The notes: generated from the sequence alone by a model not told the origin. Shown: positions 1 to 11,963, counted from the stretch's first letter. The stretch is 64,000 nucleotides of DNA from Parasponia andersonii (GCA_002914805.1 JXTB01000133.1:207850-271849); one strand, 5' to 3'. Numbers and translations are program-made.

Positions 1-1037
1 TATTTATATATATGATTTATAAAAAATTCAAAGCACCAATATGTTTCCTACTTCTAAATTCTAATATATAATATATATATACATATATATATCACAATTT
101 TTTTCTTTACAATTTTTTATAATTTTTTAAATCTCCTTTATTCTATGTATATATATTTCATATATTTTGATCACATTTTCTCTCATTTTTTTAATAAAAT
201 TATATATTTTTGTCATGAAAAAAAGATTACATATTTTTATGATTTTGAAGAATAGAAAAATATTCTCCTTTTAGGGTTTAACAACTTTCTTCATCTTTTT
301 TTTTTTTTTTTTGTACTGCTATCATTCTCACCATATAACTATAATGAGTGTATTTGATTATTATATTGTTCTTTATAGTAGTTCTAATTAGGAGTAAAAT
401 TGTAACTAAAATTATAAGTTTACTTAGTTTAATTGTTGATGGATTTAGAATTTCCTATTTACTTAATAGAGTAACAAATTTAGTAATTTAAGAAACAAAA
501 TTGAAATTTTTAATAATTCTAAGTATCAAGACATATAAACATTACACTTATAAAGTTGTGTAATTTTAGCATTTTCTTATTTCTAGGTTAAGTGAGTAAT
601 TACCATTTTTTTTTCAATATTTAACTTAATTTACTATCACTATTAGATTCTACCACTTTTAGAAAGGAATAAGTCAATAGTTTGTTAATAATTAATTAAG
701 AATCCATTAATATCACCATTGACGTTAAGAAACTGTCAAGAATCTGTTAATATTATCAAAAATCCGTTAAAAATTTATCAAGAAACCGTTAAGATCACCG
801 CTAATATCAAAAATCCATCAAGAATTCATTAAGATGGTCAAGAATCTGTCAAAAATTAATCAATAATCTGTCAAAATCGTTGTTGATGTCAAGAATTGTT
901 TAAGAATCTGTCAAGAATTTATCAAGAATTTATTTTTAAAAAATAGTATAGTAGTAGATTTAATTAATGATAATGAAGAAAAAAATAGCGTACAACTAAT
1001 TTATTCCTTATTTCTTGGGGCTAATAAGCTTCTAAAT
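1..1037. other. AT-rich intergenic DNA with a degenerate short repeat
   Basis: No coding signal seen. It holds TA-rich runs and a poly-T tract near 298-312. Between about 725 and 935 a motif close to TCAAGAATCTGTTAA recurs roughly a dozen times with variable spacing (variants include aatccgttaa, aatccatcaag and aatttatcaag), so this is a decayed tandem or interspersed short repeat rather than unique sequence. Confidence 0.6.
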
Positions 1038-1045
1038 AATAATAT

Positions 1046-1345
1046 GGCTTTTTAATACAAAAACTCTTGAATCAGAATTATTTAGTCAAATTAACATTGA
1101 ACTCAATTTTTTTGGAGCAAAATCCTCTTAAGTCTCCTAGTATTAGTTCGGATAGAAAATAGAGGTATTTTTGTAATTTGTTTACAGTTAAGTCCTCTTT
1201 CTTTTATTTATAGTTTTTAGGCCCTCATTCTTATATTTTTGTTTCAAGTTAATCGTTTTAGTTTAAAACAGATGTAAGAAATTGAAAAATTTTATATGGC
1301 TCTAACATGGATTTACTTTGGTCAAAGTATTGATATATCTAGAAG

Positions 1346-1378
<33 letters not shown>

Positions 1379-1905
1379 TGAATATATTGCTAATTTAATG
1401 GGACACATATTATTAGTTTTATGTTTTGTTGTTCCAACTTTATGAGATATATATTGCCTAAATTTTATATGGATTTATTTTACTCCAAGTATTCATATAC
1501 ATCAAAAAACAGTATATAAATATTTAGACCAAAGTAGATTCGTATTAAATTCATAAAAAAAATTTATAATTTCTTACATTTGTCTTGAATGAAAACGGTA
1601 ATCCAATTTTTTTTTTCAAATAATAATAATAAGTTCTCTTTGTTTTTAATTTAATCCCTATTAAGATAAACCCGTTTTAGATAAATACTAATTAATAATA
1701 ATTTTGGATAGAATAGATTATAACGCAAAACAAAAATCTACGAACGAGGACTTAAAAGTCACAGATAAAAAAATGAAGACTTAACCGTATAAATAATTAC
1801 AAGATTTGAAGAATTTTGCTCAAAATAATCAAGTTTAAGGTTAAGTTTATTAAACTAGTAAACAGTTATATTATGAGTTGAAGAGGATTTTGTATTAAAA
1901 AGCTT
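1046..1905. mobile_element. Long inverted-repeat MITE (foldback-like), 860 bp
   Basis: The ends are inverted copies: GGCTTTTTAATACAAAA at the left and its near complement TTTTGTATTAAAAAGCTT at the right. Similarity continues inward for several hundred bases on each side (for example the poly-T plus AGCAAAATCCTCT stretch and the AGATGTAAGAAATT stretch occur in both arms), with a TA-repeat near the middle. It is flanked by an 8-bp direct repeat AATAATAT (1038-1045 and 1906-1913), the expected target-site duplication. There is no coding capacity. The 8-bp duplication fits a hAT-derived or Mutator-like non-autonomous element; the AT-rich target makes the exact length uncertain. Confidence 0.65.
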
Positions 1906-1954
1906 AATAATATATACGTAAAAACAGAAAAAATTGAATTTATGCATAAGTGCA

Positions 1955-2830
1955 AGGACTGGCAATTTACAATACGACACGACGATACGACTCGAAAACG
2001 ACACGAAATAAATGAGTTTGGGTGACATGTTTAATTTTCATGTCATTTTCGGGTTGACCCGTATAACATGATTATTAAACGGGTGGGTTTCGGGTCAACC
2101 CACCTAACCCGAATTTGACACGTCTAATCCATTTAGTTAAACGTGTTATTGTCGGGTCAACGTGACACGAGTTAAAATGACACGTTTATGACCTGTTTAA
2201 AATTTGAGTTAAATTCTATAATTTAAATATTTAGATAAAAACAAAACCCAGGCCTAAGGCCCAAACCCAATTTTGGCTGAGACTTAAGTCTCTAACTCTA
2301 ATCCTAATTTTTTCATTTCAACTTCAAAGCTCTTTACCTCTTTCACTCTCTCAGCCTTACCATTCCCTTAACTGTGAGAAGGAACCCTTCTTACTTCTGA
2401 AAATTTCAGTTGTCGATCTCAGAGAGTGAGCTATTCAAAAAAAGCTTTGCAGATCGCATAAATGGGTGCACGTAGATTTAGGCTCTTTATTCGAGCTTGT
2501 GTGCTGTTTTAAACGCGATCTCATTTGTGGAATGCCATACAGTCAGTCTCCTGAGCCAAGTCGCTGATCTCATTTGTAACCTTTATTTCACTGTCAAGGT
2601 CACTGTTCCTCGTGTAAGTTTCACTATATACCTCACTATGCTCATATAGATGATTAGATCTGGCGGGTTGCCTCATGATTATATTTATGACTTTTATTTC
2701 GTTGTTAAGCTCACTCTCTAGCATTAAGTGTGATGATATATGCTTTGAAAAATAAAAGAACGCTAGAGTTTTTTGTTATATATATGTTAGCTTTTGTTTT
2801 TTGTTAAAATCAGTTCTAGTTTTAGCTTTT

Positions 2831-2883
<53 letters not shown>

Positions 2884-5800
2884 ATAGTTCTCAAACTAAT
2901 CCAGTTCTAGTTTTTTATATTGTTAAATTCATTTGTCACTGAAGTAGTTCTTAATTAGTTATGTACTTATTTTTATTTACTCTAAAAATATGTAGAGAAA
3001 TATTAATCAAATATACTAGTCAATGTACTAAAATTATCATGATAAATTTCATCTTATATTATATATTTACCCATTTATCTTTTGTGTACCTTAAGACTTT
3101 TTTAAAGTAATTTTTTGTTATTAATATCTACAATTCTTAATGAATAGATGGAAGACGAAGCACGCCTTTAAGTGAATTTGGAATCACAAAGCATCGAAGT
3201 ATCTCATCCAGGTGATGAGGAATCAACTCAACTTGAGGGAGATTCTAAAGATGTAAAAGGGAAACGAAGAAGGAAATTAACTTCAAAAGTTTGGACATAT
3301 TTTGATATGTTTCCTGTAGGTGTAGATATGATATAAAGGGCGAAATGCAAGCAATGTGGTGCTATATATATGGCTGATAGTAAGTACGGGACTGACAACT
3401 TAAGGCGTCACATACAAACTTGTGAAAGAAGAGTCACAAGGGATGTGGGACAATTATTGATATCACAAGACAAAGGAGTTGTAGCCTTGAGCTCTAAAAG
3501 ATTTGATCCAGAGCATTTTCGTGAATTGGTAATCACTGCAATTATTTTGCATGATCTACCTTTTTCATTTGTTGAGTATAAAGGTATTAGGGCTACATAT
3601 CAATATATGCATCCTAACATAAATCTAATGTCTAGAAATGCTCTAAAGTATGCAAGAGAAAAGTTAAGTATTAAGTCTATGCTAGACAATAATCCTAGTA
3701 GAATTTGTTTGACATCTGATTTGTGGACTTCTATAGTCACTGATGGATATATCACTCTCACTACTCATTTTATTGATAAGAATTGGGTGCTACATAAGAG
3801 AATTTTGAACTTTCATTTTATGCCTTCTCCACATTCTGGTGTGGCATTATCATCTACACTCTATTCTATGTTGTGTGAATGGGAATTGAAAATAAAGTGT
3901 TTTCTCTTACTTTAGATAATGCTTCTTCTAATGATGTTTCTGTTGACTTATTGGAGCAAGAATTGACAGCTAAGAATGCATTTCTTTGTAAGGGTAAATT
4001 TTTTCATCTTCGGTGTTGTACTCATGTTCTTAACTTAGTAGTGCAAGAAGGGTTAAAAGATACTGATTGAGTGGTTGTGAAGATTTGAGAAAGTGTCAAA
4101 TATATTAGAGGATCACAAGTGAGAAAGAAGAAGTTTCTAGAATGTGTCCATCTTATGGGTCTTGATTCTAAGAGGGGTTTGAGGCAAGATGTGCCAACTA
4201 GGTGGAACTCTACATTTCTCATACTTGATAGTGTTATATATTATCGTAGGGCTTTTTGTCATTTAGAGTTAATTGACTCAAATTACAAGAATTGTCCTTC
4301 ACCATTTGAGTGGGAAAGGGCTGAGAAGATTAGTGATTTCTTGGGGTAATTTTACAACATCACTTGTGTATTTTCTGGAACTCAATACCCTACTTCGAAC
4401 TTGTATTTTCCAACTGTGTATTCTTGCTATTTATCCTTGAAAACATCAAAGGAAAGTGATGATATTTATTTGTCAACTATGGCTAGCTCTATGCTTGAGA
4501 AGTTTGATAAGTATTGGAAGGATTTCAGTCTTATATTAACTATAATAATGGTCCTTGATTCTCGCTGCAAGTTGAACTTTGTGGATTATGCGTATAAAAA
4601 TGTATATGGAGAAAAGGGTTCATCACATTTTCTTGAGGTCAAGAAGAATTTGGAGTCATTATTTTCTGAATACTCTAAGGGTAAGTCTACATCATCATCA
4701 TCATCTTCTGGAGGTGACACTCCTACTTATATGGGAAGCTTAAGTGTGATTTTTATCCATAAGCAAACAAAATCATTATTGAAGATACATAATTTTTTTA
4801 AACATGAAATTTGAAATTTTTTATTGTTAGATTTTATGTATGTTTTTCCTACTGAATCTTATTTTAATTTTTATCTGGTTGTAGGAGTTTGATAATTTTA
4901 AAAATCAAGAGTAAGTTTTTATGGCAAAACCGAACTAGAGCTCTATTTGGATGAACCAAGAGTAAGTTTTTATGCTAAGTTGGACATTCTCGACTTTTGG
5001 AAAAGAAATCAATTTCGATATCCTGAGCTTGCTGCAATGGCTCGTGACGTTTTAAGCATTCTCATATCTACAGTTGCCTTAGAATCTGCTTTTAGTGCGG
5101 GTGGACGGGTGTTAGATCAATATAGAAGTTCACTTAAGCTCGACATAGTTGAGTCCTTAATATGCGCCAAGGTTTTGGCTATTTGGTGACAAAGGTAATA
5201 TGATTATTTACTTAATACTCTTGTTTAAGTCTTATTAAAAGTTTTTTCTTCTTAAGATTGTCTTATTAAAAGTTAATGTGTATTCTAATCATTATGGAAA
5301 TTTGCATAGAAAAAAAAAAGTCCATTCGTATGGCAGTGGATGAAATCATTGAGGATGTTTTTAGTTTGAACATCAATGACTCTATTTCTGCTCAAAACTC
5401 TAACATTCCTACTGTGAAAAATATTCCAATAGAAGGTAATTTAATGTTTTATTTAATATTAGATTATTAATTATTATTTATGATTATATTTTTTTTTCAT
5501 TATGTGATTATTTTTTTTCCTTCACTCTTAAATAAGTTGAAACTTGACATCCGTGGAAGATTTGAGTATTGGCAATTTAATGGAATTTGGGATCTTGTGA
5601 GATACATTTTAAAGTTATGTTGTGATCATATGTTATTGGAACTTTGTTTCTTGAAGGCTTGTTAAGACCTGAGTGTTACTATTGTTATAGTTAATGTGTT
5701 TGTGGAATTGAGACAATGGATGTGTGGTGTTTGTGTAGGTCTTGTGTGGACAAGACTTTAACTCTTAGGATTTCATGTTTATTCTGCTTTTGCATAGAGA

Positions 5801-6310
5801 AGACATTAACTCTTATGACTTTATTTATTATGTTTTTAGAATTATTGTGGATTTTTTAGGTTATGCTTGAAGAGACTTTTAGGTATTCGGGCCTAAAAAT
5901 TATGCTTATTCTGCTATTGTAACTTAGAAATTAGATGTGTTGGCTTGTGTTTTATTAGTTTCTATAATGTTATTTTGTTTTTGTATAAATTTGACCTAAT
6001 TATGTGTTAGTGTATAGTTGATTAGTTGTGTTAATCCTAGTGATAAGTTTTGATATTATTTTTGAGTAAAATAAGTATAGGCATGTCAATTTCGTGTATG
6101 TAATTTATATCACACATTTCAGGTTAATCGTGTAATTAAGCGTGTTAATCTCGTGTCAATACTACACAACATGTTTATTAAACATGTTAGCGTGTCATGT
6201 CGTGTGACCTGTTTAATAAACATTTCGTGTTCATGTTTATATTTTTTATAGGTTTATAAATCATGTTGTGTTCGAGTTAAGTGTTATCGTATCGTATCGT
6301 AACAGTGTCG
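1955..6310 (+). mobile_element. hAT superfamily DNA transposon, decayed
   Basis: A transposase relic (3150-5189) sits between two subterminal regions dense in short GC-richer motifs related to CGACACGA, CGTGTCA and GGGTCAACCC (about 1965-2215 left, 6070-6310 right), typical of plant hAT elements that begin CTGGCAATTT. The left end reads ACTGGCAATTTACAATACGACACGACG. The right end carries ATCGTATCGTATCGTAACA and is more diverged. I could not find a convincing 8-bp target duplication, so both limits are approximate. A (TA)n run at about 2838-2880 lies inside. The transposase is broken, so the element cannot be autonomous. Confidence 0.7.
3150..5189 (+). pseudogene. hAT transposase relic (BED finger, DUF4413-like core, C-terminal dimerisation domain)
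   Basis: In order: a BED-type zinc finger at 3280-3425 (Cys-x2-Cys in KCKQCGAIY, then His-x4-Cys in LRRHIQTC); the RNase H-like catalytic half at 3430-4345 with LTSDLWTS, FSLTLDNASSN and the HLRCCTHVLNL motif; and the hAT dimerisation region at 4947-5189 with DILDFWKRN, YPELAAMARDVL and STVALESAFSAGGRVLD. These are hallmarks of RICESLEEPER-like plant hAT transposases. It is a pseudogene: an in-frame stop near 3334 inside the finger, a frame change near 3880-3915, two stops at 4068-4089, a stop at 4347 and a disrupted stretch at 4815-4946. The family's usual length is about 650-700 residues, and most of that is still recognisable in pieces. Confidence 0.88.
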
Positions 6311-6863
6311 ACCCAAAACATGACACGATAATACGAACGGCGCAGTACCCCGCTGAGCCTGACCATGGCAACTCCTCTCTGGCTCTTCTCAAAAAATAAA
6401 AAAAAAATAAAAAAGGGAAGAAGAGGTGCGAGAGTCCCCTCATTGGCGCTCTCCCAAGTCTCATTCTCACTCTCTCTCTCCTCAAAATTCCAAAGGCGTT
6501 GGCTTTTCGTACCGGGTTACGCTCTAATCGGCTTCTACAACCGGGTACCCTACTCTCTGTTTGGTTCTCGAGAAACCGCGGGATAATATTTTCTTTTCGT
6601 TATTTTCTAGTTTGGTGTCAGGAGTGAAGAGGTCTGAGTTTTGGGGGGTTTTAATTGATTTTGTTCGTGTCTCCAGTGGGGTTTACTCCTTCATTGTCAC
6701 AATTAATCTTATTCTAATCGAACCATAATGCATATGCTCTAGTATCTGTTTTTTAGGGTTTTTTCCCTGATCGTATTTTCTCCGTTCTGTGCTCCCTTTT
6801 GGCAGCTGTGGGTTTCAACCACTGAAAAGGAAAATGTGGGAAAATTCCAGAGGAGTGTCCTAG
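6311..6863 (+). promoter_or_regulatory. Likely promoter and 5' leader of the 6864 gene
   Basis: Base composition changes here from AT-rich transposon to a more balanced, pyrimidine-rich sequence with CT-repeats (about 6460-6482), as is usual in plant 5' leaders. The transcription start was not located. The hAT right end lies immediately upstream, so the available promoter is either very short or partly made of transposon DNA. A short leader intron is possible but not demonstrated. Confidence 0.4.
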
Positions 6864-9850
6864 ATGCGAGCTCAATCAATGGGTCATCGTCCGGCAAGCC
6901 AAACGGCTATCAGAATAGAGAGCATGGCTAGTCAGGAATGCTCTGGTTACGATTTTGATGCGAGGTTGGAGAGGAGGTGGAAGAGACGATGTATTGCTAA
7001 TCAATGTTTCACTCCTAGCTCCCGCACCAATGCCCCAGTGGTAATCAAAGAAAATCGAGCTAGAGAAAGACTAGAGCTTTTAAAACACCATTGTTTTCCG
7101 AGTTTTATGTATAAGCATAGTGATTACAATGATGGTGTTGTTCATGGGGGTACTGAGGTTCTGATTAATGTTGGGGATGATGATGAGGATCCTCAGTATA
7201 ATATGTTCTTGAATAATTTGAAGAAAGATGGAAATTCCTATGCACTTGAGGTTATTCTAGGCAATGGCGTGTCTGAGCGGATCAACTATGATGTGGAAGA
7301 CTTGCTGCCTGATGAGCGGAGGTTAGATGCACCTAAAACTGTTGAGAGTTTTCCAGCGAATCAGAGGAGTGAAGGGGAAACAACTTCGAGGATGGTTTTC
7401 GAAGGAGAACAAACAGGAATGCCTAATAAAGAAGATCGTCAGTGCTTAAGAGCATTTGGGCATCAATTGAGGAATGAGGAGAGAGAACTTCCTGAAACTT
7501 TAGATGAGGTACCAGGTGAAAGAAGAAAGAGTCGCTTAGCTGGGAGGAGCACGGGCGGAGAACATCTGGATATTGCTTCTGGTGGAACAAATGGGGGATC
7601 TAGTTTAAGATATGGTTCTGAGGGTAATCACTTTGTTGAGCATATAGGTGACCATGAAGATGAAAATGATGATGAAGAGTACTGCACACTTCTGAAATCT
7701 TCTCTTGGTCGAACAAATGGGGGTTCTTATATAAGACCTGGCTCAGGTGGCCATGGAGATGAATATTGTCATGATAGGGAATATTGCAGACTTCTGAATA
7801 TTGCTCCTGATGGAGCAAACGGACAATCTAATGCAAAACCTGGTTTAGAGGACGATCACTTGGTTGAGTGTGGACACAAACAGAAAGATAATGTTGATGA
7901 CACATGTAATGAGTATGTCACATATCTGAATCACTTGGTGATAGATGATGAAGATACGATGCATGGGATGCACGATAGTCCAGAGAGACCGGACGAGGTT
8001 GTGCAGAGCGAACTTCGGCGTATTTGTGATCAGGTAGACGAATGTGATGATGTAACTCAAGACTACCTCAGATTTCTGGATACCATTGAGAAAGATGGTG
8101 AAGATGCAATGTATAAGGTCGATGAGGAGAGTGACGATGATTTAGAAATAGCTGCAATGGACAAGGACCCCTTTATTGGTGGACATTTTACCCCGTTTGA
8201 GTCTACTAAAGGACCTTATGTATATTCTCGTGCCATAACTTTTATCTCATTAGTTTGTTTTTGTGTTAACACTTAAATGCAGATGTGCTTAATGTACCTG
8301 TGACTACACTTGCATCTGTTATCAATTTTATGCTTAAGTTTGTGTGTATCTATCTGGCTTCTGATGTTCCTTCCCGTTTTTCTTTTCCTTTTTTCTCCCT
8401 CTTTTGTCTGAATTATATTATCAATATGTTGCAAATGAAAAGATCATTTTAGACGATCAGAGTGATGTTGAAGATCCTTGCACAAGTCAATCCCAGTTTA
8501 GGAAGGGGCTCATGGAGATTCTGACGAGGCCTTATGATTCACAGCAGCATAAAGTTCTTTGGGATGAAGTATCTCGTCGTAGACCAAAAGTTAAAGATAT
8601 AAATTTGCGTCGCGAAACAATCTCGTGCCCACTGGAAAACAGTTTCAGCAAATCGTATCTTGACCAGTACAGTGGTTAGTTAATTAATTTATTAATTTGT
8701 TTGCATGTTTGCTTCAGTCAAGTTCACTTTCATTAGATGTGCATGGTTGATGGTTCTGCAGATTGAATTTCACTGATATTCAGAATTTGCCGCATAATGT
8801 CGCCTCCATTGTGTTAGTTATACATCAGTATGCAACATAATTAGTTATGGTTGGAATATATAATATAGGTTTGAATAGATTTCAATCTGGTTCAGTTAGA
8901 GGTACTTCTTGAAGTTGACCTGTACTTGTCTGTTGTCACTTTCGCAAGCTTGTTTTGGACTTTGTTTGAAAACAATTACAAGGGACTAACCCACAATATA
9001 TTCTGAGTCCCTGATTTTGGGTTATTAACAGCGTTCGATTCTATCTTCTAAATTCTTATGTTTGCATTGGTTCAAGCCTTTATACATACGTTATAAGTTG
9101 CTTTCGTATATATCAATATAATGGACTGCTTTTACCTGCTGGCATCATGATTCTCCTGTAGTTAAGTCCACTAGTTTGTCTTTCAACCGAAGAAAAATAA
9201 GGGAGAGAAAATGTTATATTAATCTGTCTTATTCTGCAGATTTTGCAGAGCAAATTGATCTAGCCAAGTATGATGACCATAAAAGTTTGAATCTATTACG
9301 TGGATTTTTTTACTGGTTGAAGGTGAGTTTCCCATTCCTAGTCTTCTGTTGATTGGGTTAAGGGAGGTGTTCTTTATCTATGAATTATGATAGATGGCAA
9401 CGAGATGCTATGCTGTTGGCTTTATATTACTTACAAAGTTTCACATTAAGGATTGCAAATACTTTTATGCTTCAAAGTTGAAAGAGTTTCTATACTGGCA
9501 CGATACATACTCTATACCTTAGAAACTATACCAGTCAATTGCCTCACAAAAATGCTTGAGCGAAAGTCAGGTGAACTATGGTTTCACCATAATGTCATTT
9601 GCATGCATAATGCGAGCTGATACATATAAAACATTATACTTTTCTCTATTAAGTCTCGACACCGACATGTAGTGGGCATTACTCGTGCTAATGTTTATAA
9701 TGAATAATTGTGACTGCCTGATTAATGTAATTCCATGTAGTCCATTTGCTGACCGTTTTATTTTGCGTAAACTATCAGAATTTGGCCCATGTTGGAGTGT
9801 TTCAGCCTTGGAAGGATCCATCATGTTTGGAGGTGTTGCTGCAGAAGTAA
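6864..9850 (+). CDS. Acidic plant protein of unknown function with repeated Y-x-x-[FL]-L motifs, four exons, 580 aa
   Basis: Exons by phase and splice sites: 6864-8219, 8443-8674, 9240-9322, 9779-9850. The first ATG of the long open frame is used. I do not know its function. The N-terminus is basic (RLERRWKRRC); the middle is very acidic and carries a degenerate repeat, an acidic lead followed by Tyr-x-x-[Phe/Leu]-Leu: DPQYNMFL near residue 107, then DEEYCTLL, DREYCRLL, CNEYVTYL and TQDYLRFL between residues about 265 and 420. The C-terminus (LNLLRGFFYWLK joined to NLAHVGVFQPWKDPSCLEVL) is its most characteristic part, and I believe it belongs to an uncharacterised plant-specific family. The exon 1/2 junction is the least certain: its acceptor after AAAAG at 8442 was chosen for phase and a preceding pyrimidine tract. 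No signal peptide or membrane segment is seen. Confidence 0.72.
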
Positions 9851-10351
9851 CTGAAAGTTCATGCCACATCTTCGAATCAGAATGCAGGCAAATCTGATGA
9901 GTGTGGTTGCGTAGCAAAGGGTGTTAAAATAGAAGTAGGCTGTGATTCCCATTAGTCTTTTGGTTTGATGATGAAGCATATAAGCCTGGATGAGAGCCAG
10001 ATTATCTAGTTTCTGCAAGTTTCAAATCTTAAGTCCTGTGTTGATTATGCTGTCTTTTTCTTGTCTGACGTTAGTTATGTATTTAATCTGCACACAGGTA
10101 TTGGAATTATGATGTGTTGTTGAAAAATTTGAGAAGAAAATTGTTGGAATCATTTTTTAATGCTAGCATTTAATTTAAATCCTTTGTCTTTCATTCTTTT
10201 TCACTTAAAGCTACAAGTTAGTCTTGAAAGATCTCATCAGCAAGAAGCCCAGGTTGAAAATTTTGAATTAAACCCGAAAGCGGTTGATCGAAAGTCAATG
10301 GTGTCAAAATATGACATAGAAGACTATGGTTTGGAGATTTTGGCACGGTGA
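9851..10351. other. 3' flank of the 6864 gene; short unexplained open frame
   Basis: This probably contains the 3' UTR. A 46-codon open stretch at about 10214-10351 (LQVSLERSHQQEAQVEN..., ending DYGLEILAR) has protein-like composition, but I cannot tie it to the upstream gene or to NUG2. It could be a lost exon remnant or chance. Confidence 0.35.
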
Positions 10352-10517
10352 GGAGTAATTTGGGCCAAAATTACTTTTTGTGACTATTTTTAAGGATAAT
10401 TTTTGGGGTTAATGATAAAAATTACGAACTTTTTTCTGACTTGTTACGAGGGTCCAAATCTTAAAAAAGTCGTTTTGGAAAACAATCCTAAAAATGTTAA
10501 TTTGGACCAAAAAAACC
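10352..10517. mobile_element. Small MITE, family 'GGAGTAATTTGGGCC', copy 1
   Basis: The left end reads GGAGTAATTTGGGCCAAAAT. The right end, complemented, reads GGTTTTTTTGGTCCAAATTA, so the two ends are diverged terminal inverted repeats. Two related elements occur at 49388-49578 and 49692-49934. It is non-coding. It lies between the 6864 gene and the NUG2 fragment. No clear target duplication was found. Confidence 0.5.
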
Positions 10518-10900
10518 TAATCTTCGCCATTTCCCTCTTACAAGGTACGGAAGAAATCTAGACCCTTAAGAAACAAACATAAAGATAACTGTGTCAAGTT
10601 GCGAGGGTATATTTCTTAGTACTACTTTCTAATAAAACGGGAAATTTGGATTGAAATTACTACCAAGTTTTTTTCTTTTCCTATTTTTTTTTTTTTTTTT
10701 TTTTATAATAAAGAGCCTCTATATCGTTCAAATTGCCTTTTAACAAATTGTAAGTCTTCTTCCACTCATAATAAAAATAAAAATAAACAAAAAATGTAAG
10801 TTTATATATATATATATATATATCATATGGTGCTTATTATAGTATCGCATCGCAATTGCATCTATTTCAAAGATTTCAATTGCTATTTGGAAAGGTTTTT
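10518..10900. other. AT-rich spacer with homopolymer and TA repeats
   Basis: A poly-T tract (about 10686-10704) and a (TA)n tract (about 10803-10822). No gene or regulatory element recognised. Confidence 0.5.
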
Positions 10901-11515
10901 AATATCATTTCACATCGCATGAAATGGTTTATGAAAGATACATTGGACAACATACGAAAAAAAAAAAATGTCAAGCCCGAGTTCATCTTCTTGACAGAGA
11001 GCCCTTTGAGGATGCTTTTGGACCAAAGACAAAGAGGAAGCGTCCAAGACTTTTGGCAGCTGATTATGATTCTTTATTGAAGAAAGCTGAGGGTTCCCAG
11101 GGTAATTAGTTTTCTAGCATATCTTTTATTCGCTCTTCAGCTTAGGGAGCTTATGGGATTATTCATTTTTCTTAATTTTTTGTGTAGGTTTTACCTTTCT
11201 AGATCAAACATAAATTAAGATTGCAACTTTGTCTTCGAACTGAACAGTTAACGCTTTCGCACATAATGATCTCTGTTTCTGTGTAAGATTGTTTTGCATT
11301 GATATTTTTGTATTTGGTTATCTATAGATGCATTTGAGCAGAAGCATGCTGCTGATGCCGATGCAGAAGGAGGTGAAGTGGATGGATTCAGGGACTTAGT
11401 TCGGCATACAATGTTTGAGAAGGGTCAGAGTAAACGTATTTGGGGTGAGCTGTACAAATTAATTGATTCTTCAGATGTTGTTGTCCAGGTCAGTACTTCA
11501 TATTATGTCAATTAA
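10901..11515 (+). pseudogene. NUG2: Truncated NUG2 (nucleolar/nuclear GTPase 2) gene fragment, intron retained
   Basis: Two exon-like blocks encode the part of NUG2 just before the GTPase domain. Block 1 (about 10968-11101) reads QARVHLLDREPFEDAFGPKT and KRKRPRLLAADYDSLLKKA. Block 2 (11328-11488) reads DAFEQKHAADADAEGG, then GFRDLVRHTMFEKGQSKRIW and GELYKLIDSSDVVVQ. They join in phase across a GT-AG intron at 11102-11327, so this is a copied genomic segment, not a processed mRNA. Just upstream (10890-10965) an A-run seems to have shifted the frame relative to the family sequence. NUG2 proteins run to well over 500 residues with a circularly permuted GTPase (G4-G1-G3 order). Here the conserved continuation (VxDARDPQGT and the G motifs) is absent: the frame reads from the 11488 donor to a stop at 11513, and ndhM follows. 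The GTPase core is therefore missing and this copy should be non-functional. Confidence 0.85.
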
Positions 11516-11963
11516 AGAACGATATAACTTTTTGCATGCAAAATCATTTTGATGAACATGTTTCAATTCCATTTTCATTGAAGTCATAACTATTTGCATT
11601 TTCATTGAAGTCAATAGAAAGAAAATAAATATATGGGGTTAGTATTCGATTCACCTTCCAATGGTCTACTCTGTCAAATTTCCCTTTAATGTAGATGTAT
11701 AAAAAAAGACGATTAATATTGATGGATGATAACTTTTCGCCTCATTGCTGCATTCCGCAGATTCATAGTACGACAACTTATGTACAAAATTTAATTTTGC
11801 TTTACCACAAAAGATAAACCCTTGTGCCTTAATCCTGAGCCAAAAGATGATGAACAAAATTTTGCTCTTTCCCTTTTTTTTTTAATCACAGCTGATCAAG
11901 TGTTTAGCCTCTTGTATGGACCCTCTCTTTAAGCAGCCACTTAATGTTTCTTCCATGATGTCA
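11516..11963. other. Convergent spacer between the NUG2 fragment and ndhM
   Basis: It probably carries the ndhM 3' UTR and polyadenylation region (minus strand). No further NUG2 exon is visible. A T-run lies at about 11873-11883. Confidence 0.5.

Noticed and set aside
9576-10018. 113- and 65-codon minus-strand frames
   Set aside because: They overlap exon 4 of the plus-strand gene on the opposite strand and show no recognisable protein family.
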